From Pedobacter sp. AK013 (GTDB lineage Bacteria; Bacteroidota; Bacteroidia; Sphingobacteriales; Sphingobacteriaceae): a DNA stretch of 32,970 nucleotides. The translations under genes and the position numbers were made by a program. Below the pieces are notes generated by a model, which was given only the letters and a program-made list of their open reading frames with translations, searched no databases and was not told where the DNA came from. Each line of letters starts with the position of its first letter. The stretch's first letter is position 1. The stretch is from NCBI RefSeq assembly GCF_014205835.1, contig NZ_JACHCQ010000047.1, forward strand, positions 1 through 32,970, written 5' to 3'. Shown here piece after piece: positions 16,453 to 23,901 of this stretch.

Positions 16453-16917
16453 CTAATACTTAAGTTTATTTATCAAATAGTTTTCACCTATTCCTGCCTT
16501 TGTTCCTGCCTCAATATCAGTGTCTTTATCACCAATTAAAACACTTTGTGCTAAATCTAAATTAAACTCCTTGGCAGCCTTTAATATCATACCCGGCTCT
16601 GGTTTTCTGCAATCACAGGCAGAACTAAATTCAGGGTGATGTGGGCAATGGTAAACTTTATGTATTTTTATTTTCCTTTTTGAGAATTCGTTAACCATCC
16701 ATTCTGACAGGACCCTAAAATCTTCTTCAGTATAGTATTTGCGGGCAATGCCCGATTGGTTTGTTACAATAAAGATTAAGTACCCTTGATTTTGAAAATG
16801 TTCCGTAATCTTAAAAATCTCGTCAATAAATATAAAATCTTCAATTTTATAAACGTAACCTTTATCTACATTGATTACACCGTCACGATCCAAAAAAAGA
16901 GCCTTATTCTTTTCCAA
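16453..16917 (-). CDS. gmhB: D-glycero-D-manno-heptose 1,7-bisphosphate 7-phosphatase
   Basis: A 154-residue HAD-family phosphatase that removes the 7-phosphate in ADP-heptose synthesis. The nucleophile motif is FLDRDGVINVD (D10, D12). The zinc-binding loop CPHHPEFSSACDC and the motif KPEPGM match GmhB, and a late GDKDTDIEAG gives the acidic metal-binding motif. The start is a TTG at 16917. No in-frame ATG or GTG was found that keeps the DxD motif, and D10 needs a start close to here. The start lies inside the upstream nucleotidyltransferase gene (14-base overlap), which suggests coupled translation. A histidinol-phosphatase of the same subfamily is possible in principle, but the neighbours are all heptose genes. 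Confidence 0.92.
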   Translation of the reverse strand: MEKNKALFLDRDGVINVDKGYVYKIEDFIFIDEIFKITEHFQNQGYLIFIVTNQSGIARKYYTEEDFRVLSEWMVNEFSKRKIKIHKVYHCPHHPEFSSACDCRKPEPGMILKAAKEFNLDLAQSVLIGDKDTDIEAGTKAGIGENYLINKLKY

Positions 16918-17416
16918 TCTGATTCTCCTTAATCTTATTAATTAAGTTTGTTGAACTATAACCATTAACAAAATCAATAGTTTGTACACTACCTCCTTCT
17001 GCCAATACCTCTTTGGCACCAACAATATCCTCAATCTTATAATCCCCCCCTTTAACCAAAACATCGGGCTTAATAATCCGTATAAGTTCTAAAGGGGTAT
17101 CTTCTTCAAAAACAGCAACAGCATCGATAAAAAATAATGAAGCCAACATTAATGACCGGCTTAACTCTTTGTTGATTGGTCTGCTCTCTCCTTTTAGTCT
17201 TTTAACGGAAGTATCAGAATTTAATCCAATCACCAATTTTGTGCCCAAAGAAGCGGCTTTAAGCATATAGCTTAAATGACCAATGTGAAGCAGGTCAAAA
17301 CAACCATTTGTAAATACAATTTTTTCACCGTCCTGCTTCCATTTCGAAATCGCACTATCAATATTTGCTTGTGAAAAAACTTTCTCACCCGCTAAAGTTT
17401 CAATATTATCTACCAT
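16904..17416 (-). CDS. rfaE2: D-glycero-beta-D-manno-heptose 1-phosphate adenylyltransferase
   Basis: A 170-residue cytidylyltransferase-fold enzyme that couples heptose-1-phosphate with ATP to give ADP-heptose. It has the nucleotide-binding motif FTNGCFDLLHIGH (HxGH), GLNSDTSVKRLKG, and LVKGGDY, as in the C-terminal half of E. coli HldE. Here it is a separate gene, with the kinase half encoded at 19021-19962, split by hldD and gmhA. It follows gmhA by 12 bases and overlaps gmhB by 14. The GDP route (HddC) is less likely because the kinase partner is the PfkB type and an ADP-heptose epimerase is present. Confidence 0.94.
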   Translation of the reverse strand: MVDNIETLAGEKVFSQANIDSAISKWKQDGEKIVFTNGCFDLLHIGHLSYMLKAASLGTKLVIGLNSDTSVKRLKGESRPINKELSRSLMLASLFFIDAVAVFEEDTPLELIRIIKPDVLVKGGDYKIEDIVGAKEVLAEGGSVQTIDFVNGYSSTNLINKIKENQIGKE

Positions 17417-17428
17417 TTGTTAATCCAT

Positions 17429-17995
17429 TTATTGATAATTCTCGTCAACCGCAGTACAGATGATATGCCCAATAAGAATATGCATTTCTTGAATATGAGC
17501 AGTTATTGTTGATGGAACAACAATATTAAAATCACAAAGATCATTCATTTTGCCCCCATCTCTACCTGATAATCCAATATTAATGCAACCTCTCTCTTTT
17601 CCAAGTTCAAACGCTTTTAAAACATTGGTGCTATTTCCACTTGTTGAAATCCCGATTAAAACGTCTCCTTTAGCGGCAAGTCCGTCAGCTTGTCTCTCGA
17701 ATACTCTATCATATCCATAATCGTTACCAATTGCGGTTAGGGCAGAGGTATCCGTTGTGAGTGCTATTGCTGGCAACGATCTTCTTTCTTTAACAAAACG
17801 ACCTGTAAATTCAGCTGCAATATGTTGCGCATCACCAGCACTACCACCATTTCCAAAAAGCAAAATTTTATTTCCTCTTTTGATGCAACTCGTTACTTCT
17901 TCACAGACCCTATCAATATCCGGAACCAATTGAGACAAAGATTTTTGAGCAACCTGTATGTGCTCTTCGAAAATACTTTTAATTTGATCTTTCAT
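17429..17995 (-). CDS. gmhA: Sedoheptulose-7-phosphate isomerase
   Basis: GmhA starts the heptose pathway by turning sedoheptulose-7-phosphate into D-glycero-D-manno-heptose-7-phosphate. The 188-residue protein is a single SIS domain with LLFGNGGSAGDAQHIAAEFTGRF, ALTTDTSALTAIGNDYGYD, GISTSGNSTNV and the C-terminal IQEMHILIGHIIC, all GmhA signatures (the H of QEMH is a zinc ligand and catalytic in the family). It lies 14 bases after hldD and 12 before the adenylyltransferase. Assignment is secure. Confidence 0.95.
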   Translation of the reverse strand: MKDQIKSIFEEHIQVAQKSLSQLVPDIDRVCEEVTSCIKRGNKILLFGNGGSAGDAQHIAAEFTGRFVKERRSLPAIALTTDTSALTAIGNDYGYDRVFERQADGLAAKGDVLIGISTSGNSTNVLKAFELGKERGCINIGLSGRDGGKMNDLCDFNIVVPSTITAHIQEMHILIGHIICTAVDENYQ

Positions 17996-18009
17996 AAAAA
18001 CTATCGAAT

Positions 18010-19014
18010 TTAATAATATGTATTTTTTGACAAATAGTTTCTAACATAATCACTTACGCCTTCTTCTAGAGAGTAAAACTCATCAGCAAAACCAGCACTA
18101 CGCAATTTATCCATATTTGCCTCTGTAAAATACTGATATTTATCTCTGATATCGATAGGCATATCTATGAAAGCAATATCTGGTTTGATTTCCATTCCTG
18201 CGAATGTTGCCAAAACTAAATCATAAAAACTTCTTGCCTTTCCCGTACCTAAATTATAAAGTCCATTTTTTTCCTCAGCCCAATTGCCATCAATCATTTT
18301 TTCTGTCATCCAATATATGATCTTCACCAAATCTTTTACATAGAAAAAATCACGAAGTTGTTCGCCATCTTTATATTGAGGATTGTGACTTCTGAAAAGT
18401 TTCATCTGGCCCTTATCTGTTATTTGGTTAAAAGCATGCCATATTACACTTGCCATTCTGCCTTTATGATATTCGTTAGGGCCATAAATGTTAAAAAATT
18501 TAAGCCCTGTCCAATTAGGTGGCGTCTTTTCCTGCGCTACTGCCCATTTATCAAATTCATTTTTACTAACACCATAAGGGTTTAAAGGAACTAATTGTTC
18601 AATAATCTCATGATTATCATCATAACCGAACTCGCCATTACCGTATGTGGCGGCTGAAGATGCATAAACTAAAGGAATATTTCGATCTACACAATAATTC
18701 CATATATTTTTAGAATACTCAACATTCAACGCTTCGTGAATGGCATAATCGAATTCCGTAGTGTCTGTTCTTGCACCCAAGTGAACAATACAATCAATAT
18801 CAGGTTTCACTTCATCTAACCATGTAAAAAAAACATCACGGTCAACTTTTTCCAGATACGATTTATTTTCCCAATTCGGTCTTTTGTCTTCCGAACCGAA
18901 ATAATCAACAAGCACCAAATTTGTTAATCCCTTATCATTAAAATACTGAACTAAACACGAACTGATAAATCCAGCAGCTCCGGTTATTACAATAATTGAA
19001 TCTTTATTTTTCAT
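18010..19014 (-). CDS. hldD: ADP-L-glycero-D-manno-heptose 6-epimerase
   Basis: HldD inverts C6 of ADP-D-glycero-D-manno-heptose to give the L,D form, the donor used by heptosyltransferases. This is a 334-residue SDR protein with TGAAGFISS at the N terminus, HLGARTDTTE (family-specific), SSAATYGNGEFGYDD, and the catalytic Y147/K151 in NPYGVSKNEFDKW. The length and the FFNIYGPNEYHKGRMAS segment are those of HldD rather than of generic epimerases. It is embedded among the other heptose genes, 6 bases after the kinase. Its presence points to the ADP pathway and an L,D-heptose product. Confidence 0.95.
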   Translation of the reverse strand: MKNKDSIIVITGAAGFISSCLVQYFNDKGLTNLVLVDYFGSEDKRPNWENKSYLEKVDRDVFFTWLDEVKPDIDCIVHLGARTDTTEFDYAIHEALNVEYSKNIWNYCVDRNIPLVYASSAATYGNGEFGYDDNHEIIEQLVPLNPYGVSKNEFDKWAVAQEKTPPNWTGLKFFNIYGPNEYHKGRMASVIWHAFNQITDKGQMKLFRSHNPQYKDGEQLRDFFYVKDLVKIIYWMTEKMIDGNWAEEKNGLYNLGTGKARSFYDLVLATFAGMEIKPDIAFIDMPIDIRDKYQYFTEANMDKLRSAGFADEFYSLEEGVSDYVRNYLSKNTYY

Positions 19015-19020
19015 CTTCTT

Positions 19021-19962
19021 TTATGCAAATTTTTCGTTTATTTCGGCAAGTGTTGCAGTAGCACTTCCAACTTTATTTACCACTATAGCAGCTGCATGGT
19101 TAGCAAATTCACAAGCTTCAATAATTGATTTACCCGCACCTAGTGCTAAACCAAGAGAAGCTAAAACAGTATCGCCAGCACCAGTTACGTCAACCACATC
19201 TAATGCTTTGGTAGGAATTATTGTTAGTTCATTATTTGAATAATTTGCAATACCATCCTCTGAGAGTGTGATAATGATATCATCAGCAGCAGTAATTTCT
19301 TTCAATTTAACACAAGCTGCTCTTAAACTACTCTCATCCTTAATTGCAATCCCTGTAGCAATTGCAGCCTCTTTTCTATTGGGTTTAATAACATTTACAC
19401 CTAAATATTTTGAGAAATCGAGGCCTTTTGGATCCAAAACAGTCTTTATACCATGTTTTTTGGCACTATCAAAAATTTTCTTCAGCAAACTTGGTGTTAG
19501 TAGGCCTTTATTGTAATCAGAGATTAAAACAATATTGAATAACCCTACTTTTGATTCGAAAACTTTCATCACATTATCTTCTTGTTCTACAGAAATCGGT
19601 GATGAATTTTCTCTGTCCAAACGTATTAATTGATGCTTAACAGCTAATACTCTCGATTTTATTGTTGTGCATCTGGTGGAATCTTTTACGATTCCATTTC
19701 CTAACAAGCCATAATCTGTTAACTCTTTTGATATTAAAGAAGCATTCTCGTCATCACCTACAATCGATACAATATCTCCGTAACAATTAAATGCAACTAT
19801 ATTTTTTAAAACATTTCCTGCTCCACCTAAAGTATATTCTTCACGATCTACCTCTACTACCGGAACAGGAGCTTCAGGTGAAATTCTTGTACAATCTCCG
19901 TAGATATAGTGATCAATCATTAAGTCTCCTATAACAAGAATTTTTACTCCATTGCTATTCAT
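19021..19962 (-). CDS. rfaE1: D-glycero-beta-D-manno-heptose-7-phosphate kinase
   Basis: A 313-residue PfkB/ribokinase-family enzyme matching the N-terminal half of E. coli HldE, which phosphorylates heptose-7-phosphate at C1. Seen are VIGDLMIDHYIYGDCTRISPEAPVPVVE near residues 10-37, the GGAGNVLKN segment, and the ATP-binding/catalytic DVVDVTGAGDTVLAS near the C terminus. A PfkB-type kinase with beta stereochemistry is characteristic of the ADP route, in contrast with the GHMP-type kinase HddA of the GDP route. It lies 19 bases after the CgeB-like glycosyltransferase and 6 before hldD. Confidence 0.94.
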   Translation of the reverse strand: MNSNGVKILVIGDLMIDHYIYGDCTRISPEAPVPVVEVDREEYTLGGAGNVLKNIVAFNCYGDIVSIVGDDENASLISKELTDYGLLGNGIVKDSTRCTTIKSRVLAVKHQLIRLDRENSSPISVEQEDNVMKVFESKVGLFNIVLISDYNKGLLTPSLLKKIFDSAKKHGIKTVLDPKGLDFSKYLGVNVIKPNRKEAAIATGIAIKDESSLRAACVKLKEITAADDIIITLSEDGIANYSNNELTIIPTKALDVVDVTGAGDTVLASLGLALGAGKSIIEACEFANHAAAIVVNKVGSATATLAEINEKFA

Positions 19963-19981
19963 AAAATAATTTCCCCTTTAA

Positions 19982-20974
19982 TTAGTTAAAAAATTCAGTT
20001 ATCCAATTGTTAATATAATATTTTTCAAAATCCTTATTTGTTTTTAAAACAGCGTCAGTACTCTGCTTTACTTTACCTACAATTTCAAATAACTCTTGGT
20101 CATCATTTAGGTCGTTAATAACAATAATATTATTTGAATTATAAAACTCAACATCTTTTATATGCTTATTTGAGGTCACCAATTTAGCACCAGATGCCAA
20201 AACCTCAAATGTTCTCATTGTTAGCCCTGTTTGCCCGAACCGCTGAACATCCAACACACTTTTCGACGCCTTAAATACATCAGCAACCTGCTTTTTCGAC
20301 ATTTTATCAAAACTAACATCGGTTATTTTAATCGGCTTAAACTCTTTTTTGGTGAGCTTTTCTAAATAAAAAAACCACTTGGCAGGCATGTAATAAAAAA
20401 CGAAAGTATTATTGAATTTTTCAAACAATCTTTTCATTACACTAAATCTGTTCGAGTGCATCGTTCCCACAAAAGAAATATCATATTTGCGATCTGAAAC
20501 AAAATCAGCAATAAACTCTTTTGTATAAAATAGGTGTTTTAACTTCCATCTACTATCCAACTTTACATCCTCAAAGTCAAAGCTATAACAGCTATCGAAA
20601 TGATTTAGGATAAAAGTAGAGTTTGCAGGGTTATTTCTGATGGAATCGTATGTATAATAAATAAGCTTAGCGTTGGGGTTAAGTGATTTAAATTTTAATA
20701 TAAAATCTTCAGGTACCACTTCCCCCTTAACCAACAGAAAGTAATCATACTTTTTGTTTTTTATTTTTTCAGTAATTGATTCGTAATATTTAGCTATGGT
20801 TCTTTTTACCAGGCTTTTCTTCACCCTAAGCATAGCTTTCATCAAAGAGTTATTAGCGCTCCTTTCATCAAAGTAATCAACATCTAGCCCATTTTCAAGC
20901 AAGGCCGTTTTTATAGCTACTTCATAACCAAAAAACTGGGCACAGATAAAAAGAACTGTTTTTTTATTCTCCAT
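19982..20974 (-). CDS. CgeB-like GT-B glycosyltransferase
   Basis: A 330-residue putative glycosyltransferase, probably cytoplasmic or peripheral to the membrane. The N-terminal half has a Rossmann-like start (KKTVLFICAQFFGYEV) with KYDYFLLVKGE and LIYYTYDS. The C-terminal half carries FGQTGLTMRTFEVLASGAKLVTSN, which matches the donor-binding region of the CgeB/Glyco_trans_1_2 group (GT-B fold). Substrates cannot be read from the sequence. It is one of only two recognisable extension glycosyltransferases in the locus. It sits 2 bases after an epimerase gene and just before the heptose kinase, so a heptose or a deoxy sugar are both candidate donors. Confidence 0.8.
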   Translation of the reverse strand: MENKKTVLFICAQFFGYEVAIKTALLENGLDVDYFDERSANNSLMKAMLRVKKSLVKRTIAKYYESITEKIKNKKYDYFLLVKGEVVPEDFILKFKSLNPNAKLIYYTYDSIRNNPANSTFILNHFDSCYSFDFEDVKLDSRWKLKHLFYTKEFIADFVSDRKYDISFVGTMHSNRFSVMKRLFEKFNNTFVFYYMPAKWFFYLEKLTKKEFKPIKITDVSFDKMSKKQVADVFKASKSVLDVQRFGQTGLTMRTFEVLASGAKLVTSNKHIKDVEFYNSNNIIVINDLNDDQELFEIVGKVKQSTDAVLKTNKDFEKYYINNWITEFFN

Positions 20975-20976
20975 CT

Positions 20977-22113
20977 TTATTTAAATAGACCCTTTTGCTT
21001 CATTTCCTGAATAGATTGATCGTATTTGTCGCCCTTAATTTCTTGGGTATTTACCCAATCTGCAAAATTCTTAATACCTTCCTGAAAGGTAACACTAGGC
21101 TTAAACCCTAATAATGCACTGATTTTCTTAAGATCGGCAAAATTATGTCTGATATCACCTAATCTGTAATTTCCAGATATTTTTACAGGTACCTGTTTAT
21201 TGTAGTTTTTTAAAAGCTCTTCCACAACTGTTAATACCGTTGTAGCAACTCCTGTACCAACATTAAAAACCTGCCCATTTGCCTCATCCTTTTCAATTCC
21301 AAGAATAGTTGCTTCAACTACATCATCAATGTATACGAAATCTCGTGTTTCTTTACCGTCTTCAAAAACATTAATCTCCTTGTTATTTCTGATTAAGGTA
21401 GAGAAGATTGATAAGATACCAGTGTAAGGATTAGATAAAGATTGGCCTGGGCCATATACATTTTGATACCTAAACGCCACAGGAGCAATGCCGATAGTAG
21501 GGCAAACGGTCATGATCATTTGTTCCTGGTTCTGCTTGGTAATTCCGTACACAGATGATGGATGTATTTTCGATTCCTCATCTGTTGCTACTAAGGTTAA
21601 AGTACCTGTTGAATTTGGATACTTCACTTCAAAGTCACCAGTCTTCATAATTTCATCGCTACGGTGCGAAGGATAAACATAACCAAGGTTTTCGCTTAAG
21701 TACTTCCCTTCTCCATATATCGATCTCGATGAAGCAATAATTATCTTTTTAACATTATGCTCAGCATTTGCCAGTATATCTAACATTGCAGCAGTTCCGC
21801 CAATATTTACGTTGGTGTATTGCTCTATTTGATACATCGATTGCCCAGTACCAGTCTCGGCTGCATAATGCACAATAATATCTTGCCCAGCAATTGCTTG
21901 TTTTAAGTCTTCCTTTGACTCTACAGTACCATGAATGAAATTCACTTTATCTTTTATTGAAAGATATAATGGACTGGAAATTTCTGGTTCATCTCCATGA
22001 ATCTGCTTTGAAAGATTGTCCAATACAGTTATTTCATAGCCTTTAGCAATAAGTTTCAATGCTAAATTTGAGCCAATAAACCCAGCTCCACCCGTTATAA
22101 GTACTTTTTTCAT
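20977..22113 (-). CDS. Sugar-nucleotide epimerase, dTDP-L-rhamnose 4-epimerase-like
   Basis: A 378-residue SDR enzyme with TGGAGFIGSNLA, a catalytic Y189/K193 in SSVYGITKQNQEQM, and RYQNVYGPGQSLSNPYTGILSIF. The long middle insertion (about 140-180) and the SSRSIYGEGKY and VYPSHRS phrases recall dTDP-L-rhamnose 4-epimerases (WbiB type), which from memory carry a CPxCG motif after the insert. Here the equivalent stretch reads YPNSTG (165-170), so the cysteines are absent. No dTDP-rhamnose synthesis genes are in the window. The substrate is therefore open. It directly precedes the CgeB-like glycosyltransferase (2-base gap), suggesting it supplies that enzyme. Confidence 0.78.
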   Translation of the reverse strand: MKKVLITGGAGFIGSNLALKLIAKGYEITVLDNLSKQIHGDEPEISSPLYLSIKDKVNFIHGTVESKEDLKQAIAGQDIIVHYAAETGTGQSMYQIEQYTNVNIGGTAAMLDILANAEHNVKKIIIASSRSIYGEGKYLSENLGYVYPSHRSDEIMKTGDFEVKYPNSTGTLTLVATDEESKIHPSSVYGITKQNQEQMIMTVCPTIGIAPVAFRYQNVYGPGQSLSNPYTGILSIFSTLIRNNKEINVFEDGKETRDFVYIDDVVEATILGIEKDEANGQVFNVGTGVATTVLTVVEELLKNYNKQVPVKISGNYRLGDIRHNFADLKKISALLGFKPSVTFQEGIKNFADWVNTQEIKGDKYDQSIQEMKQKGLFK

Positions 22114-22144
22114 TATATTAGTTAATATTTTAAATGTTTAGGTT

Positions 22145-22726
22145 TTAATTTTCGTTAAGAAAATTTCCCTTTAAATCTGTTTTTTCCCAATTACCTGTAC
22201 CTAAATTATATCTTTTCACAACCCTAGCAGGTGCACCAACTATTACACTGTAATCGGGAAATATGCCTTTAACAACTGAATTTGCCCCTACTACACATTG
22301 TTTACCTAAAATGGTACCCGCCTGTATAGCTGCGCCATAGCCAATAAAACAATTTTCGCCAATTTCAGTCTTACTTACAATGTACTCCTGCCTTAATATA
22401 TGTACCCCTATTTCTTTATAGTCATGATCTATATTGGTAATGAATACATTGCCTAGTATAGTTGAGCTTTTACCAATTCTCAAATCAATTTTAGCACTAG
22501 TTATGTGAAAATTTTGTTGAATTGCTACATCCTCTTCTATGTAAATTTTTCCTTCATTATGCGTTTCTATTCTCAAACCTGGAAATATTCTAACTTTATT
22601 TCCTATATATACATTTCTTCCACCTGTAATGTAAGTTGGTGAACCAATATAAGTTAGAAGTCCGATCCTTTTAAAAACCAGACGTAAAAATTGTGTTTTA
22701 ATAAACCAAATAATCTTAAATATCAT
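22145..22726 (-). CDS. Hexapeptide-repeat acyltransferase
   Basis: A 193-residue left-handed beta-helix acyltransferase of the WbbJ/maltose-acetyltransferase type, likely adding an acetyl group to a sugar of the repeat unit. Isoleucine-rich hexapeptide repeats run from ~30 to 165 (GNKVRIFPGLRIE, IGKSSTILGNVFITNIDHDY, IGENCFIGYGAAIQAGTILG). A catalytic histidine is likely within NIDHDY, and the end VIVGAPARVVKRY is typical. A short hydrophobic N terminus may associate with the membrane. Its ATG overlaps the stop codon of the GT9 gene by 4 bases (ATGA), so the two are coupled. Confidence 0.85.
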   Translation of the reverse strand: MIFKIIWFIKTQFLRLVFKRIGLLTYIGSPTYITGGRNVYIGNKVRIFPGLRIETHNEGKIYIEEDVAIQQNFHITSAKIDLRIGKSSTILGNVFITNIDHDYKEIGVHILRQEYIVSKTEIGENCFIGYGAAIQAGTILGKQCVVGANSVVKGIFPDYSVIVGAPARVVKRYNLGTGNWEKTDLKGNFLNEN

Positions 22727-23877
22727 GGCATCAAATTATAATATACATCTTTGGCCGAACTATATACTTCATCTACACCAATGCCTTTAATACATAAGTT
22801 ATGATTATACTTACAAAAGCTAGCATGACATGGCTTACACTCCATCTCATGAGAGATTATCCGCAAATCTCTTGAACCAATTGGTTCAACATACTTTGGA
22901 TTTACATTTCCAAATACAACGATTGTTGGGATACCGAAGGCAGCCGCTATATGAGCAGCTCCGCTATCGTTACATATCATTATATCACAAGAACTAATTA
23001 AAGCTATATAATTTGGAATATTCTCTTTAATTATAATGAAATCCACTCCAATTAGTTCCAAGTTTTCCTTTATAATCTTGATCGTACCTTCTTCATTTGG
23101 CCCTTCAAATATAAAGAAACGTGCATTACCATTTAACTCATTTAATCTACCAATTAATTCAGTATATTTATGTTCATCCCACTTCTTTATTTCTTGACTT
23201 GCGCCGGGATGAACCCCAATAATAAACTTGTCAGCTAAAAGCTCACTTTTGCTTTGAAGATATATCTGATTAGACTTTGTCAATTTCAAAAGAGGTAGCT
23301 CAGAGTCATAAATTTCACAACCAATTTGTCTTAAAAGATCAATCCAGATATCTGCATATTTATCAATTTTAGGATCAGTAGTAATAACATCAGTTAACAT
23401 ATACTCTCCTCCACTAAAATTAAAACTTACTTTTCTTTTAGCGTTCACGAAGTTCATGAAAAAAATATGTCGCCAATCACCTCTGAAATCAATTGATACA
23501 TCGTAATCATTCTTATTAACAATACTCAATGTTTCTCTAAATTTTTTAAGATTTTTTAAAGAATAAGGTTTATGTATCCAATTTACGTCTACAACAATAA
23601 ATTCATCTACGAGTAATTGATCTTTCAAAATTAGCTCAACCTGCTTATTACATATTAATGTTATTTTACTATTTATAAAATTCCTTCTTATAACAGCTAA
23701 AGAAGGAAGAAACATAATAGTATCACCGATTAAATAGAAACCAACAATCAATATGCTCTTAGTGTTTTCTATAGCTATAGGAGGATATGTCTTCTTATTT
23801 TTATTTGGTAAAAATAATTTGAAAAAAAAGTTTACAACAACTAATTTCTTTAGCTTGTTTGAGTTAAATTTTAACAT
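22723..23877 (-). CDS. Glycosyltransferase family 9 (heptosyltransferase-like)
   Basis: A 384-residue GT9 protein, the family of ADP-heptose:LPS heptosyltransferases. The N-terminal half has VGFYLIGDTIMFLPSLAVIRRNF with the GD..M.P pattern. The C-terminal donor-binding half has GVHPGASQEIKKWDEHKYTELI and ICNDSGAAHIAAAFGIPTIVVFG, the family's key motif. A late cysteine group (CKPCHASFCKYNHNLC) is common in this family. With a complete ADP-heptose pathway in the same operon, a heptosyl donor is the obvious inference. It overlaps the acyltransferase gene by 4 bases. Family is secure; the acceptor and linkage are unknown. Confidence 0.9.
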   Translation of the reverse strand: MLKFNSNKLKKLVVVNFFFKLFLPNKNKKTYPPIAIENTKSILIVGFYLIGDTIMFLPSLAVIRRNFINSKITLICNKQVELILKDQLLVDEFIVVDVNWIHKPYSLKNLKKFRETLSIVNKNDYDVSIDFRGDWRHIFFMNFVNAKRKVSFNFSGGEYMLTDVITTDPKIDKYADIWIDLLRQIGCEIYDSELPLLKLTKSNQIYLQSKSELLADKFIIGVHPGASQEIKKWDEHKYTELIGRLNELNGNARFFIFEGPNEEGTIKIIKENLELIGVDFIIIKENIPNYIALISSCDIMICNDSGAAHIAAAFGIPTIVVFGNVNPKYVEPIGSRDLRIISHEMECKPCHASFCKYNHNLCIKGIGVDEVYSSAKDVYYNLMP

Positions 23878-23901
23878 ATTCTCGTTTGCAATTTCTAAAT
23901 C

